Shown one piece after another: positions 35,710 to 46,383 of a stretch of 64,000 nucleotides of DNA. Made by a program: the position numbers and the translations under genes. The DNA is from Scytalidium lignicola. Its lineage: Eukaryota; Ascomycota; Leotiomycetes. The stretch spans positions 17,557-81,556 of the forward strand of contig NCSJ02000196.1 of the NCBI GenBank assembly GCA_002812745.2, written 5' to 3'. Under the pieces are notes generated by a model that did no database searches, was not told the origin of the DNA, and saw only the letters and a list, made by a program, of their open reading frames with translations. Positions within the stretch are counted from its first letter, which is position 1; each line of letters starts with the position of its first letter.

Positions 35710-36768
35710 TCAGAATGTCTCTTGATCATCCAGCTCCACCTCGGCCGGAATCTCAAATCCATCTTCCGTCGAGTAGAGAATAGTCTGAATATGCTTAATC
35801 AAACCATCCTCCTGCTTCTCGATCTCAGGATCTTCTTCACAGGCTTGCTGCACCAGTAACTCAATATCTCTTAGTTTACTGAAGTAGAAGTCTCTCTCAC
35901 GCTCCAATCCCGTGACTGTCTCCTTGAGCGTATTGTTCTCCTGCTGCAGCGCGGCAGAGGCTCCTCCGCCGATACCGGCCTTTGCAATCCGTGGACCACC
36001 TGTTGTTGGTGTAGTACCTCTTCGCGCTGCACCGGCTGAGGATCGTGATGCTGTTGGTGGGGGACCTCCTGTGGCAGGACCACCGGAAGCCCGTCGCCGT
36101 GCTACAGCATCGTAGTCACCGCCAGGGAAGTATTGGTCCCAGTACCGCTTCGACCATTGCAGGAACTCGAGGTTATCTTGCATTTTGCATTTGATAAGTT
36201 GTTCGACGTTGACGGGTCTGTCGATGCCGTGTTTTGTGAAGCATCCTAGTGATAACCAGTCTCGTTAGTGACCAAAAATCTCCCTTGACTCTCTCAACTG
36301 TATTTGTAATCGAGGTGAGTATATAATTCTAGACCGTTCAAAACTCACCCTGCAAGACCTTAAAATTTTGTATGTACGCGTACTCGGTGTTGACATTGAA
36401 CTTGACCCGCGACATCGGAACATCCATGTAGATACTATCGAAGATCTGGCAATAAGCAGCTCTATCGGTCACCATCAGTAACAAGATCCCTTTGATTATT
36501 TCTCAAAGCCAAACTCCATCCCTGGAGAAGAAAGGGAGTAAGGGGTCCAACTAACCCTGTACCACATTGCTCCACCTTGGTAACGTTCAACTGGAGAAGG
36601 CTATTAAGCCAAGCTACAAGCTCCTGCCTATAACAAGACAAATCTCATCAGCAAAAAAGCTCACACTCTCTCAAGAATCGTCCTCCAAAACCAGAAAGAA
36701 AGAAAAACCACCACCCCATCCATTCTCCTAGGAAATATCATCTCATCCACCAACCTTGATTCACCCAT
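35710..36768 (-). CDS. MAL3: EB1-family microtubule plus-end binding protein (Mal3/Bim1)
   Basis: Four exons: 36768-36755 (14 nt), 36627-36556, 36461-36349 and 36245-35710. The introns are 127, 94 and 103 nt; 244 residues in total. An N-terminal calponin-homology domain spans about residues 1-105: QELVAWLN, QCGTGAAYCQIFDS, VKFNVNTEYAYIQNFKVLQ, HGIDRPVNVEQLIKCK, then QDNLEFLQWSKRYWDQYFPG. A basic, Ala/Gly/Pro-rich linker follows. The C-terminal EB homology coiled coil carries the family hallmark ERDFYFSKLRDIELLVQ, and the protein ends acidic (DDQETF). EB1 proteins track growing microtubule ends and recruit CAP-Gly and SxIP partners. The tiny first exon (MGES and part of R5) is inferred from the conserved MGESRQELV start. 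Confidence 0.93.
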
Positions 36769-37904
36769 CTTGTCCGTCACACAGACACAGACACACACAC
36801 TCTCTCTCTCTTCTCTCTCCCAAAACAAGTGGGTGGCGGGTTACAACTACACCGATGTAATCAATCGAATTGTCCAACTAAGATAAAAAAAANTTAAATC
36901 AAAGCGACGAACGTGGCAGGAAACCGAAAAATCGTTTCGTTGCGGACACACACACACAAAAAATATATGTAGCGCCCACGGGGGGGNAAAAGAAACAAGA
37001 CCGTTTTCGGTTTGAAGTTATCGCGATCGGCCGCCCTTAGCAACTTGGATTGTTTTGGCAAAAGGAAAGGTCGTCGCCTAACCAACAGTCACGTGAGTTA
37101 CCGCCTCTTTTTTGGGGGTGGTGTGGGGCCCGCTTGGTTTTTTTCGTTAAAATAGGGGGGAAAGAGGGAAATCGTTGCCTGGTTGTTGGTTGGATTGGAT
37201 GAATTACGAAACCTTTTTCTCACGAGATGGGGATGGGAAACGGTATGTAGCTTGATTCGCTCTGGTGGATGGGAGCCGGGTGATATAGGGATCCCCACTC
37301 TCTTCAATTGATCAATCTGCAAATTGCAAACTGTCCAAGTAGCCCACCAGGATATTCACATCGTCGTTCTAGGAACTTGTCCTTTACAGTATCGTTAACA
37401 AACGTAAATGACGTCTGGATATAATAGAATTATGGATACTAAAATAGGACTCTCAAAATCTGGATTCATTTTATAAAAGTTTCCTATGATGTCATAAATA
37501 CGGAGGAGTTACTGACAAGATCATTGGAAGATAATGAAACCTTAGGCAAGACAGCAGCAGTACAGTAATTACAAACAAAAATAATCAGTCACTCATTTAT
37601 CAAAATACACAACACGTCCAAAAATTTTGTAAAGTAGAACGTCAAAGTGTTCAATTGAATATACTGTAGCCATTTCTCTCAGCCAGCTACGATAGCTATC
37701 TATTTATATCAAAGAAACAAAGCACCCATCCCAATAATGCCCAAGCCCAGCCCGTTTGTTTGTTTGTTTACTCCCCCCACCGCCCCTTTGTCATGTCCCA
37801 TGCAAAGAAAAAAAAGTCACCCTAAAAGAATCATTGTAACTATGTACAAGAATTGAAGAATCGAAATACTACCACCAGGACTTATCTCCATGTTGAAGGA
37901 CAGC
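36769..37904. other. MAL3 upstream region and GH55 downstream region
   Basis: 1.1 kb with no gene. It contains a CACGTG site at 37090-37095, an (AC)n stretch near 36780-36800 and another near 36946-36958, and G/A homopolymer runs with adjacent 'n' characters (36893, 36987). The half next to 37904 should hold the 3' UTR of the GH55 gene. Confidence 0.4.
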
Positions 37905-40854
37905 TTAAGAAGACGATGTAGGACAAGGAGCCATGACAGTAACAGTTACGGTAACAGTAGGAGCTGTTCCAGAACCACCAGCAACGGCTGCTGTAGCAAC
38001 AGCGGGAGAGGTAGATGATGCAGGAGGCAGAGCGGGGGGGGCTGCGGAGGATGTAGGAGCTGAAGGGGCGGTAGAAGCAGGTGAGGAAGCAGCGGGAGGA
38101 GCGGGGGGAGCGGCCGGCGGTGGTTGTTGTGGAGCGGAGGAAGCAGCAGAGGAAGAAGGAGGTGCTGCTGCCACTGCGCTAGCAACTGCAGAAGATGATG
38201 CAGCAGCCGGGGACGCAACAGAAGTTGAAGTAGAAGTTGGGGAATCAGTGGCTGCAGAAGCAGAAGCAGAAGTCGAAGATGTAGAATGAGTGCTAACAGA
38301 AGAAGAGGATGATGAAGGATTGGATGGAGGAGCATGTTCCGCTTCTCCAGTCTCACTGAACAAGGCGATCGTGGCACAGAAATTACTTCTGTTATCTGAA
38401 TCCTGTGCGGCGCCCTTCCCGTTGATTGTGACCATGTTAGTGCTGGCCTTGGTGCTCAAACCAAACAGCTGAGCGTTAGAGTTCTCCAGCGAGAGCATAT
38501 TCTCCTGACAGCTCTCAGTAGCGAGACAAGTCTGATCGTAGTTATCGAAGAAGCTATACAGACCGGCACCGAAGACAAACACATCATCCGAATCAACAAT
38601 GCGGAGACCCCATGATTTCTTGCAGCTGGCAGTAGTGCAGGTGGAAAAATCAGGGTCAGAGAATGCGGCGTTGGTTTTGAATGGACCAGTAGCGTCGGGA
38701 TTAGATTGGAAATACGGAGTCTCCGTTTGGATAAGGCCCATATAGATGTTGGAGGCATTGGCAATCTGATAGTTGTACAAAACGGAGTGTTCAGAGCTGG
38801 TCCCCCACATCCAGACTGGGCCTTGTTCAGAGGCAACGAGGACACCACGGCCGTTGAAAATGTTGACTTGGTTGTGGTCCGAAAGGTCAAGCTCATGGTC
38901 TGAAACCCAGAACCAGTTGTTCTCGAGATAGATTGTCGCCTGAGCTGTAACATGAAGGAGAAGAAATGCGCCCTCACAGTCCGGGTTTGCGGCAGCAGTA
39001 ACAGAGGGATTCTTGGCGCAAGTGTTTGACTGCAAATCTGTGCCTGCAGAACCACCAATGCGGACGTGAACATCCCACATACCTGCGGAGCCTTGAGAGG
39101 TCTCAGCAACGTTCCATTCAATCATAATTGCACCTGGCTGTGGGCCAGCAGTCTCAAAGATCAGATCGGACATCTCAACAAATCCTTGGTCACCTGGTTG
39201 GCCAACTTGGAAGACCGGAGCTGGGTTGGCTTGATCTTTGAAGGACGTAGAACCTCCTGCCATGATGAGCGGCCAGATTTCACCAGTTATCTTGATGTTC
39301 TTTGGGACCTTGACAGTGCTAGTAATCAAATAAGCTCCATGATCGAAGTAGACGACATCATTTTCACCGGCTATAACAATGTTAGCAGAGGGTAAAAACA
39401 TTATAGTATTCTTATAGGTTAAGGCCACATACCAGAATTGAAGATAGCCTGGATAGCAGCAGTGTCATCAGTGACTCCATCACCCTTAGCTCCGTTTGAC
39501 TTAGTACTGATGAAAGAGGAAGCAGGTAATGCCTCGTACTGGGGCTTGGATCGAGTGAAGACATTGCCTGCAGAGTTGAGGAGAGTCTTCGGCTTCGAGG
39601 CTGGGCTAGCGAGGGGGGCTTGGACTGCTTTTCCTGCGTTGGAACCGCTGTAGGTGTTGCCTTGAGCCCATGAGGCCACCTTGGTATTGCCTGCCAAGAT
39701 AGTTGCTTTGGTGCCAGCGTTTGATACGGCAACTGGAACATTGTTGGAGAAATCAACATTGTCAATTATGAGTGTGCCGTTCGTTACACCCTCGTCGGTA
39801 TGATAGACAGTGGAGACACCAATGGGGGTATTGCTGATTGTGCTGTCTAGAAGCAGGACTGAACCAACAGACTGAGATGATGCACCGCCACTGGCCATGT
39901 CAACACCGATCTGGCAGTTATTAATTGTAAGACCTTGAAGAGTCCAGGCCCAGTTCCAGTTCATGAAAACAGCGGTTTGGCAGTTGTTGAAGGTGAGGTT
40001 GCGAGTTGTGAACTGCTGGTTACCGAAAAAGGCTCCGTACTTGCCTCCATTGAAGGTTAGATCGGTCATGAAGCCACCTGATCCATTGTCCATGAAAATT
40101 CCCTGTTGAGCATTTGAAGTTCCACCATCGGTCCGCATGTTAAACACAATGTTCTGCAGACTGGTAGCCTGGGCAACTTGCCAGTGGATACCCGCTCCGG
40201 TGGTAGATGGCATAGCCGTCAAGTCGAGGACAAAGTTGCGAACTTGACGGAAGAAGTTGTTTTGGTTGGTGTACCAGTTGTTGCCAGTGTCATCATAAGG
40301 ATCGGAATCAATCATGGCAATACCAGCGAATGCAGCCGCAGCCTTGATTGTTGGAACGGAGACGGCATCACCGACGAGTTGCGTGTAGTACAGCTGAATG
40401 ATTGGTTTGCTAATAACATAGGTTCCTGGAGGGAAATAAACCAAAGCGGGAGACACAGTGGAGGAATCACAGCCTTGGCCGCACCGGCTGCCGTCACTGA
40501 TAGCGGCGTTGATTGCTGCTGTGTCATCGGTGGATCCTATATATGAAGTTAGTATACAAACACCACCAGAGTGATTTTCCAACCACGTCTATAGTCATCG
40601 AACATTCACACAAAATATGGATACTTACCATCACCAGTAGCGCCATAGTCTGCTACATTTCGAAAGACTTTGAAAGAGGTGTCACCAAAAGCAACCGTTC
40701 CTTGCCGTTTAATGTTTGCAAGCCAGTAGCTTGAAGAAGCTGCGGCGCGTTCTGCGGGAGCAGGAACAAGGTTGGATGCAGGTGCGGGTGCAGCAGAGAC
40801 CAGCAGGAAAAGACGCACAGCCGCGAGAAGGCTAAGGACTGAAAGGGATACCAT
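37905..40854 (-). CDS. secreted GH55 beta-1,3-glucanase
   Basis: Three exons, 40854-40629, 40536-39433 and 39370-37905 (introns 92 and 62 nt), 931 residues. A signal peptide covers about residues 1-22, followed by a possible Kex2 site KR at 49-50. Two pectate-lyase-3-type beta-helix repeats are present, each opening with the same motif: NVADYGATGDGSTDDTAAI (about 66-84) and SNGAKGDGVTDDTAAI (about 422-437). This tandem arrangement is the GH55 signature. After residue about 770 comes a roughly 160-residue Ala/Ser/Pro/Thr tail ending in TVTVTVTV and a Cys-containing tip. The enzyme should cut beta-1,3-glucan outside the cell, for wall remodelling or feeding on other fungi. GH55 members are commonly around 750-800 residues, so the tail is extra. 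No GPI signal is evident at the end. Confidence 0.92.
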
Positions 40855-43780
40855 CGTAACGTAGAACCAGCTGCCGTAGGATGGTTTGAAGGAGTGTAGC
40901 GACTGTTCAAGAGGAGATTCTGTTAGCCTGCTGTGGAAAGGACTGTATTGATAGTCTAATAGAAGAAGTTGAAAACCACGAGAAGCAACCTAGTTCCAAG
41001 GAATGCGGCGTTATAAAGGAGTGTGAAGTACTGTCTGACTCTAGAACAAAGCAGACTGAGTCTGAGTGTGGAAGTCTAAACGAGAGTTGTGTAGGTAAAA
41101 GGAAGGGAAACCTAAAAGAAACAGGTGTGGTTCTTCATAAAAGATGCAGGACAGTTATATACATATATAAATAAAAAAAAGAACAATGAGAATGAACGGT
41201 AAGGTATGTGGAAGCTATTGTCATTGCAGACATGAATAACCTCAGCCCTTCTCGCTCAATAGTTCATCCAATATAAAGCACACTACGGAGCCGCGCTTGG
41301 CAAGTGCCACACACCTCGTTTTATCGATTGGTGACTAAGAAAGAAGAAGAAAAGAAACGGGAAATCCGACTACTTACAGAACAAAAAAAAACAAGTTCTT
41401 CGGTATATTCTAGATTCTTCAGACCAAGCTGAGTGAAAGAACAAAAGAATGAAGAAAAGGGTTAAAGGAGTGTCGACCGGCGCGCGTGGTGGCTATCGTG
41501 TACAAGACAGTAAAACCAGCCTTGGAAGAAGGGAGGATGAAATAAACTTACATCATGGGGGTCCCAGGTCCCTTATATGGAGGCGTGAGAAAAGCCCGCG
41601 CCCGAGAATCTTAATGGCCCATTACCTGTACTGCACTATGTTCATTTGATTTAGCGTGCCTTTTGGGCAGCGTGGAGCAGCTCTTAACCAGTACAGCAGT
41701 GCCGGGTAAGGGTATGATAGGAGATGATGGGTAAGATGCATCAAAGCTCCATCCAGATCTGGGCTCAGGGCATTACGTCCAACGAGAGGAAAGACACAGC
41801 AGCAACACAAGAGCACTAGCCACTCCACTCACCTGGACGGGCAGGCCACAATCACGCAGTGCCGGCAGAGCAAGGGTGGCTTCGAAACCGAAGCAGGAAA
41901 CAGGAAGCAAGAAGCATGAAAGCATGAAGCAGTGGCTAGTTCATGTTGGTCGGTTGCGTCTATCCTCGCCCTCGAGGCTCCTAGTCGGTACCCTTAATTC
42001 AGCAAAAGAATGGGTCCCGCGGGCTCTTCTTTGATGAGTCAGGGGTTCGCCTTTGACGGCTGCCCAGCGAGTTTCTTGTACAGTAAAGCAGACGCCAATG
42101 GATTGCAAAGACAGATGGGCCGAGACCCAAAGGGGGAAAAAGAAATCATTTCTATTATCGGTCGACTACTGTCCACTACTCACTGCCTTGCTTTGTGAGA
42201 CCCATTCATCGAATCCTCTACATCTACTTGGAGAGATATATGATTGCACAGCAGCGAGAAAATGAAACCTTCAAACGCGTGTCGCACATAGGTTGGCAGG
42301 GCGCCGGTTGATTTGACGTGGTTGGATCGGGCGACGGGCCGGGGAATTTTCCAGCGCTTCTAGTGGCTGCAATTCAGTGACTCCTGTCCCCTGGAGGATG
42401 TGCCGGGTCAGGGGGACCAGGGGACCATAGGCACGCAGAGGCAGGTACCGCCAGCCTAGGGTGACGCTGTGTTCGGGAGGCGCCCAGGAACCAAAGAACC
42501 AACCAAGAACAACACAAGACGAAATTCGCAACCGACCATGGGCCCAAGCAAAGCAGGGTCAACACTCATTCATGTGTGGTTATTTACGGGATGAACAGTC
42601 CTACGTTGAGGGCGGATTTCTTCTCGAGGCGAGGGGTTGGATTTATGCCAGTCAGTCCCATCCTCGCCGCCGCATAATGTTGCCCTAATTACCTCGTCGC
42701 ATAATAATGAAATCTCCGAATCAAAAGCCTTCCTTCGTTCGATATTTTGTCTACGATAAATCCCCTGGTTTCCGTGGATTCTCACCCCCTTCCACGACAC
42801 CACCAAGATCACACGCTGTCCAACTCGCTCTTGACATTTCTTCGACCTCATGCTTACCAATTCATTCCCATCTACTAGTAACATCTCCATAATTAATACA
42901 ATACCTTGAATACTCCTAATATCAAGTGGCAAAAATAGAGTAGTTTGCAATTTGACTGGTACACAGCGCTTACATATTAACGTTGTTTCATCACCTTTTA
43001 CCATGCCTCATCGAATAATCGCAATCGGTTGGCGCTCGTGGCATCTCTGCACGTTTCGAAACAAAAATTCAGTCAGTCAGTCCATGGTGCTGGATCTGTT
43101 TTTTTTCGCGTGTTTTTCCTGTCGTGTCGTGCAGCAAGGGGTTTATTCGTGAAACCGCCATGTGTTTTGAAACCCCCGGGATCTACCAGTAATCTTGTCG
43201 TTTGAATAAACAAGAACATCAAACTAGATATACAAGATATACAGTACAGTAATAAATACCAGTCGTACGTTTGGTTGTCGGTTGCATAACCAGACTGTGC
43301 ATTCTCTCTGCATTCGCCACACCTCCAATGCGCATGCCATAGGGTCATGTTTGTACAGCAGTGAGAATAGGGGTACGTGTAAAGGCAATACATACATACT
43401 GTGTAAGATCGTTAAGCCATTAAATACACTAAAACATTGATCTATTCCATTTTAAATAAATACATCTTTATTTATTCTTCTAACGAACCTTATCCCCTCG
43501 TCCGGTGAAAGAGGTATCACTTATGCAAATGCATAATTCTACAGTACTGAAGTTGTAGATTTAATTGGTTCAATGGCCATCATTTAGATAAACGAGCCAA
43601 TTAGATCTACAATTTCAGCAGACTGTCAAGACTGACTGACTGGAGGAAACAAGGTGAATAGAATCCAACCTAAAAGATGACATGCTGGAAGGGTTTGAAT
43701 ACTTGTATCCATCTCTAGTCTTTCATTCCTCTAAATATCAAATCCCGGTTCTCAAGGAGAAGGGAAGATAGTCCCATTCT
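40855..43780. other. 2.9-kb intergenic region (GH55 promoter side)
   Basis: No gene supported; only short overlapping frames such as 42570-43004 (minus) and 42461-42688 (plus). 40855-41450 is the upstream region of the GH55 gene, with a TATATA run near 41158-41170. 41450-43000 is GC-richer unique sequence. 43400-43780 is the 3' side of the TyrRS-like gene. Confidence 0.4.
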
Positions 43781-45316
43781 TCAAGGATTTGCGTCTGAAC
43801 TAGGGTTCTTGTTGTCCTCATTATTTGGTGCAGGACGGATCGCCACATTCTTAACCTTTTTCTCCTTTTTGTGGGGTGGTGGAGGCGGCGGATATGCTTT
43901 CAAAGAAATCTCCTGCCATTCCGGAGAAGCACTGTATGCTTCTTGAATAGGTGCAAGCAGCTTGTTAAGTCCAAGTGCCACTGCCGGTTTCAAGATTTGA
44001 GGAGTTACTGAAATATAAAGTTCAGTCTCAGCCTATGAAATTAGGGTAGCTATTCAACTTACGAATATCGTTTCTATAATCCTCATGCATCTGTCCAATA
44101 CTTGTATAGATTAATGGTTCAAGGTTGTCCCTCTCCCGATCGACACGGAACTCTTTACAGCCTTTCAAGGCTGCAGCTGGAAGTAAGACGAATTCAACGA
44201 GGGCGAGAATGCCGTTCTCTTCGACGATTTTAGGAGCAGCCGTTGCTTTTCGAATCTTCCGAGTGACCACATCTGGAGGGTCCAGGAGGTCGATCTTGCT
44301 GTCTAAGGCTGGTCAATAGGCTTGTAATATATTCAAGTGCAGACAACCTACCTGGATCACTAGAGCTCATCTTGCCACCATGGAGACCAGGCACCATCCC
44401 GTTAAGCAGATGTGCTCGCTACACAGAAGTCAGCTCGGGATGCTGGTTGGTATAAATCCTCAGGGATTGGTAGTTTACTTCTCTATATCCGAGTTTGGGC
44501 AACCATTCTTTAGCAGCAGCGAACAATTTCCGTTGGTCAAGACCTGTTTGAATAAGTTGACATTCCATTGAACACGGACAAATGACATTTTATACCTCCA
44601 AATTGAGCATCGACTTCTAAATGCTCTTCATCAAGTACTGCATTCTGAGTTAGCTTACTTCAAAACTTCGATAATCAAAGGGATATCATTTAATTCATAC
44701 CTTGAAGAATAGGATAGAGAAGCCCACTTAATGGGGCACTCTTAGATTGCTTGACGATTTCAGCTCCAGCCTTCTTTGCATCGTGTTCTGATACTAATGA
44801 GCTAAGCTTATAGACATCCATGATATATCGGGGACTCTTCTGGTAAGAGCTGCCCAGAACGAAAGTTAAGTTCTTAAGATCCGTTGAAACACCAACAGCT
44901 CTGAGAAGCCAGGAGATGGTAAGTCGATAATAATTTACACGTTGCTCTACTAGTTCAATCGGCATCTTAAGACTGTCCAGAAATGCATGTATGTCTGCAA
45001 GAAGAACAACAACATCACATCCCGCAGCCAAAAATTGAGCAATCTTGATAGCCGGTACCCTAGGGCACCCTGTCAGCTTATCCTGACAGGTCCAGCAGAG
45101 AAAGCACTCACAGATAGGCACAGGAGGGTTTTCCTGTGGTAGCTGTGCCCTGACAAGAACTGTCAGCAAGTCAATATTGAAAAGTTCACAGAGAGGGGAG
45201 CAAACCCAATAAATCCTTGGATTGCGGCCCTCTGCCAAGGGTCGCTCAATCAGCTCCGGGTTAATCACCTCGGCAAGATTCTCTGTAATGAGTGCTAACT
45301 TTTCTTGTAAGTCCAT
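43781..45316 (-). CDS. tyrosyl-tRNA synthetase-like protein with altered HIGH motif
   Basis: Eight exons: 45316-45206, 45149-45112, 45059-44701, 44637-44596, 44543-44479, 44418-44352, 44302-44063 and 44007-43781. The introns are 49-63 nt; the protein has 382 residues. It aligns by eye with eukaryotic cytosolic TyrRS throughout: NPRIYWGTATTGKP, VPAIKIAQFLAAGCDVVVLL, MDVYKLSSLVSEHDAKKAGA, LLYPILQVLDEEHLEVDAQFG, LDQRKLFAAA, and GGKMSSSDPDSKIDLLD. KMSSS (221-225) is the normal eukaryotic KMSKS equivalent. The class I HIGH equivalent, normally PH-x-GY, reads PSCAY (residues 45-49), so both the His and the Gly are replaced. The region after KMSKS is also divergent (ATAAPKIVEENG). It could be a paralogue with reduced or different activity. 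A CACGTG site lies 82 bp upstream of the start. Whether a normal TyrRS exists elsewhere cannot be seen here. Confidence 0.88.
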
Positions 45317-45937
45317 TTTTGATATAGAAGGCCAAAGATGTGTTGTTGCGTGGGCAATAGTGAAAATAAGATATCGTCGAGAAATGACTCAGAAAGGCAC
45401 GTGATATGTTTGTGTTCTTGGAGCTTTCCAAGTGGGGTAGGCTACTAGTGGCTCGCTTACGTAGGTAAACAAGCTCCATACGTCAACCTAGAACCATGGG
45501 TCTGTGGAAATATGCTGTGTAGGCTTTAGAACACTGAAATTATGTACGGAGGTATTTACGTCATAATTAATTAGGAGTAGACCACATATGACGCTTTAAT
45601 AGTACATTAGCCTAATGCTCTTGCTTCTTGATTAAATTATTAATCCATTCTTGGTCAATTTTAGCACCTTTCACACATATTAGCGTATGGGCCAGAACAT
45701 ATACAATTACCAGTAGTTAACATAAATGTGAACAACATAACAAGTGCAAATATTTACATGAAAGAACCAAAGGTTAGTACTTCTTAATCATTTTGTTTTT
45801 TATAAGCTTTATTCTTGTCTTTTAAAAACTTAAAGCACAGGCTTTTCATAGTATAACTACGTTTCACTAATGATTTTAAGTGCAAAGCGATATAAACACC
45901 TGTGATTCTCCATACAAGAGTATAGAAAATAAAGGTA
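45317..45937. other. intergenic region between TyrRS-like gene and zinc-finger remnant
   Basis: Promoter of the minus-strand TyrRS-like gene (45317-45500), then AT-rich sequence without a gene. A further 3' exon of the zinc-finger gene could lie here, since its last frame has a GTAAGC donor near 45949, but no coding block is recognisable. Confidence 0.4.
45398..45403. promoter_or_regulatory. CACGTG box upstream of the TyrRS-like gene
   Basis: GGCACGTGATA, 82 bp before the start codon of the minus-strand TyrRS-like gene. The hexamer is the core site of Cbf1/bHLH-type factors. Role inferred from position only. Confidence 0.4.
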
Positions 45938-46210
45938 TCATGTGCTTACAAGTTGTTCTTGTCCCTCTTCAAAGGTTGCAACACACTTCTTTCCTTTCTT
46001 TGACTTAAAATGGCTACGTAGTATATCTTCTCTATTGAAGCTCTGCCCACACCCCTTACATGTGTAAGGTTTCTCAGTTGTATGTATGTTCCTGTGTCTT
46101 GTTAGATCGCTGCTTCTGGCAAAAGTTTTACCACATGTTGTGCAATCCAGTGTTTCCCCGACGCCATGCACTTTTAAATGCGATTGTAAATTGTATTTCT
46201 TGCTATATTT
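45938..46210 (-). pseudogene. C2H2 zinc-finger gene fragment cut by the copia element
   Basis: The minus-strand frame runs without stop from the copia edge (46210) to 45938. It starts with the second half of a C2H2 finger (YSKKYNLQSHLKVH, fitting Y-x5-L-x2-H-x3-H), then has one complete finger (C-TT-C ... H-RNI-H), the linker TTEKPY, and another (C-KG-C ... H). The Cys half of the first finger is missing exactly at the LTR border, and no matching Cys half occurs on the other side at 51148. A GTAAGC after QEQL could be a donor to a further exon. The fragment would bind DNA if expressed, but the gene is probably broken. An alternative is that AAATATAG at the border is an intron acceptor and the element sits in an intron. 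Confidence 0.75.
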
Positions 46211-46383
46211 TGTTGTGATATCCCACGTGCCACCTCAGGCACTACTTTCTTATTACACGTGACTTCCATTTTAGGTAGTCCCATTAGTTAGCTCTTCCAC
46301 GTGTACGTAGTTACTACACTACAACACCACAATATATTTGAGTAACCCCAATTACGCAACCTCTTGCTGTGCTTAATTCAACA
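46211..46383 (+). repeat. 5' LTR of copia element
   Basis: 173 bp, TGTTGTGATATCCC...CTTAATTCAACA, with 5-bp inverted ends TGTTG/CAACA. It matches the 3' LTR at 50983-51147 closely at both ends but differs in the middle by substitutions and small indels. It contains three CACGTG hexamers. The sequence directly after it (GGTTATGCGCTCCGG) is the candidate primer-binding site. Confidence 0.9.

Noticed and set aside
37933..38377. Long open frames on both strands in the GH55 tail (Glu/Ala/Gly-rich, and Leu/Pro-rich)
   Set aside because: They are shadows of the triplet-repeat DNA encoding the Ala/Ser/Pro tail.
42570..43004. 144-residue minus-strand frame
   Set aside because: It starts at no clear context, has unusual composition and overlaps other frames of similar quality.
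45060..45205. Cys-rich insertion in the TyrRS-like protein
   Set aside because: The uninterrupted frame merely reads through two short introns; splicing restores the TyrRS sequence.
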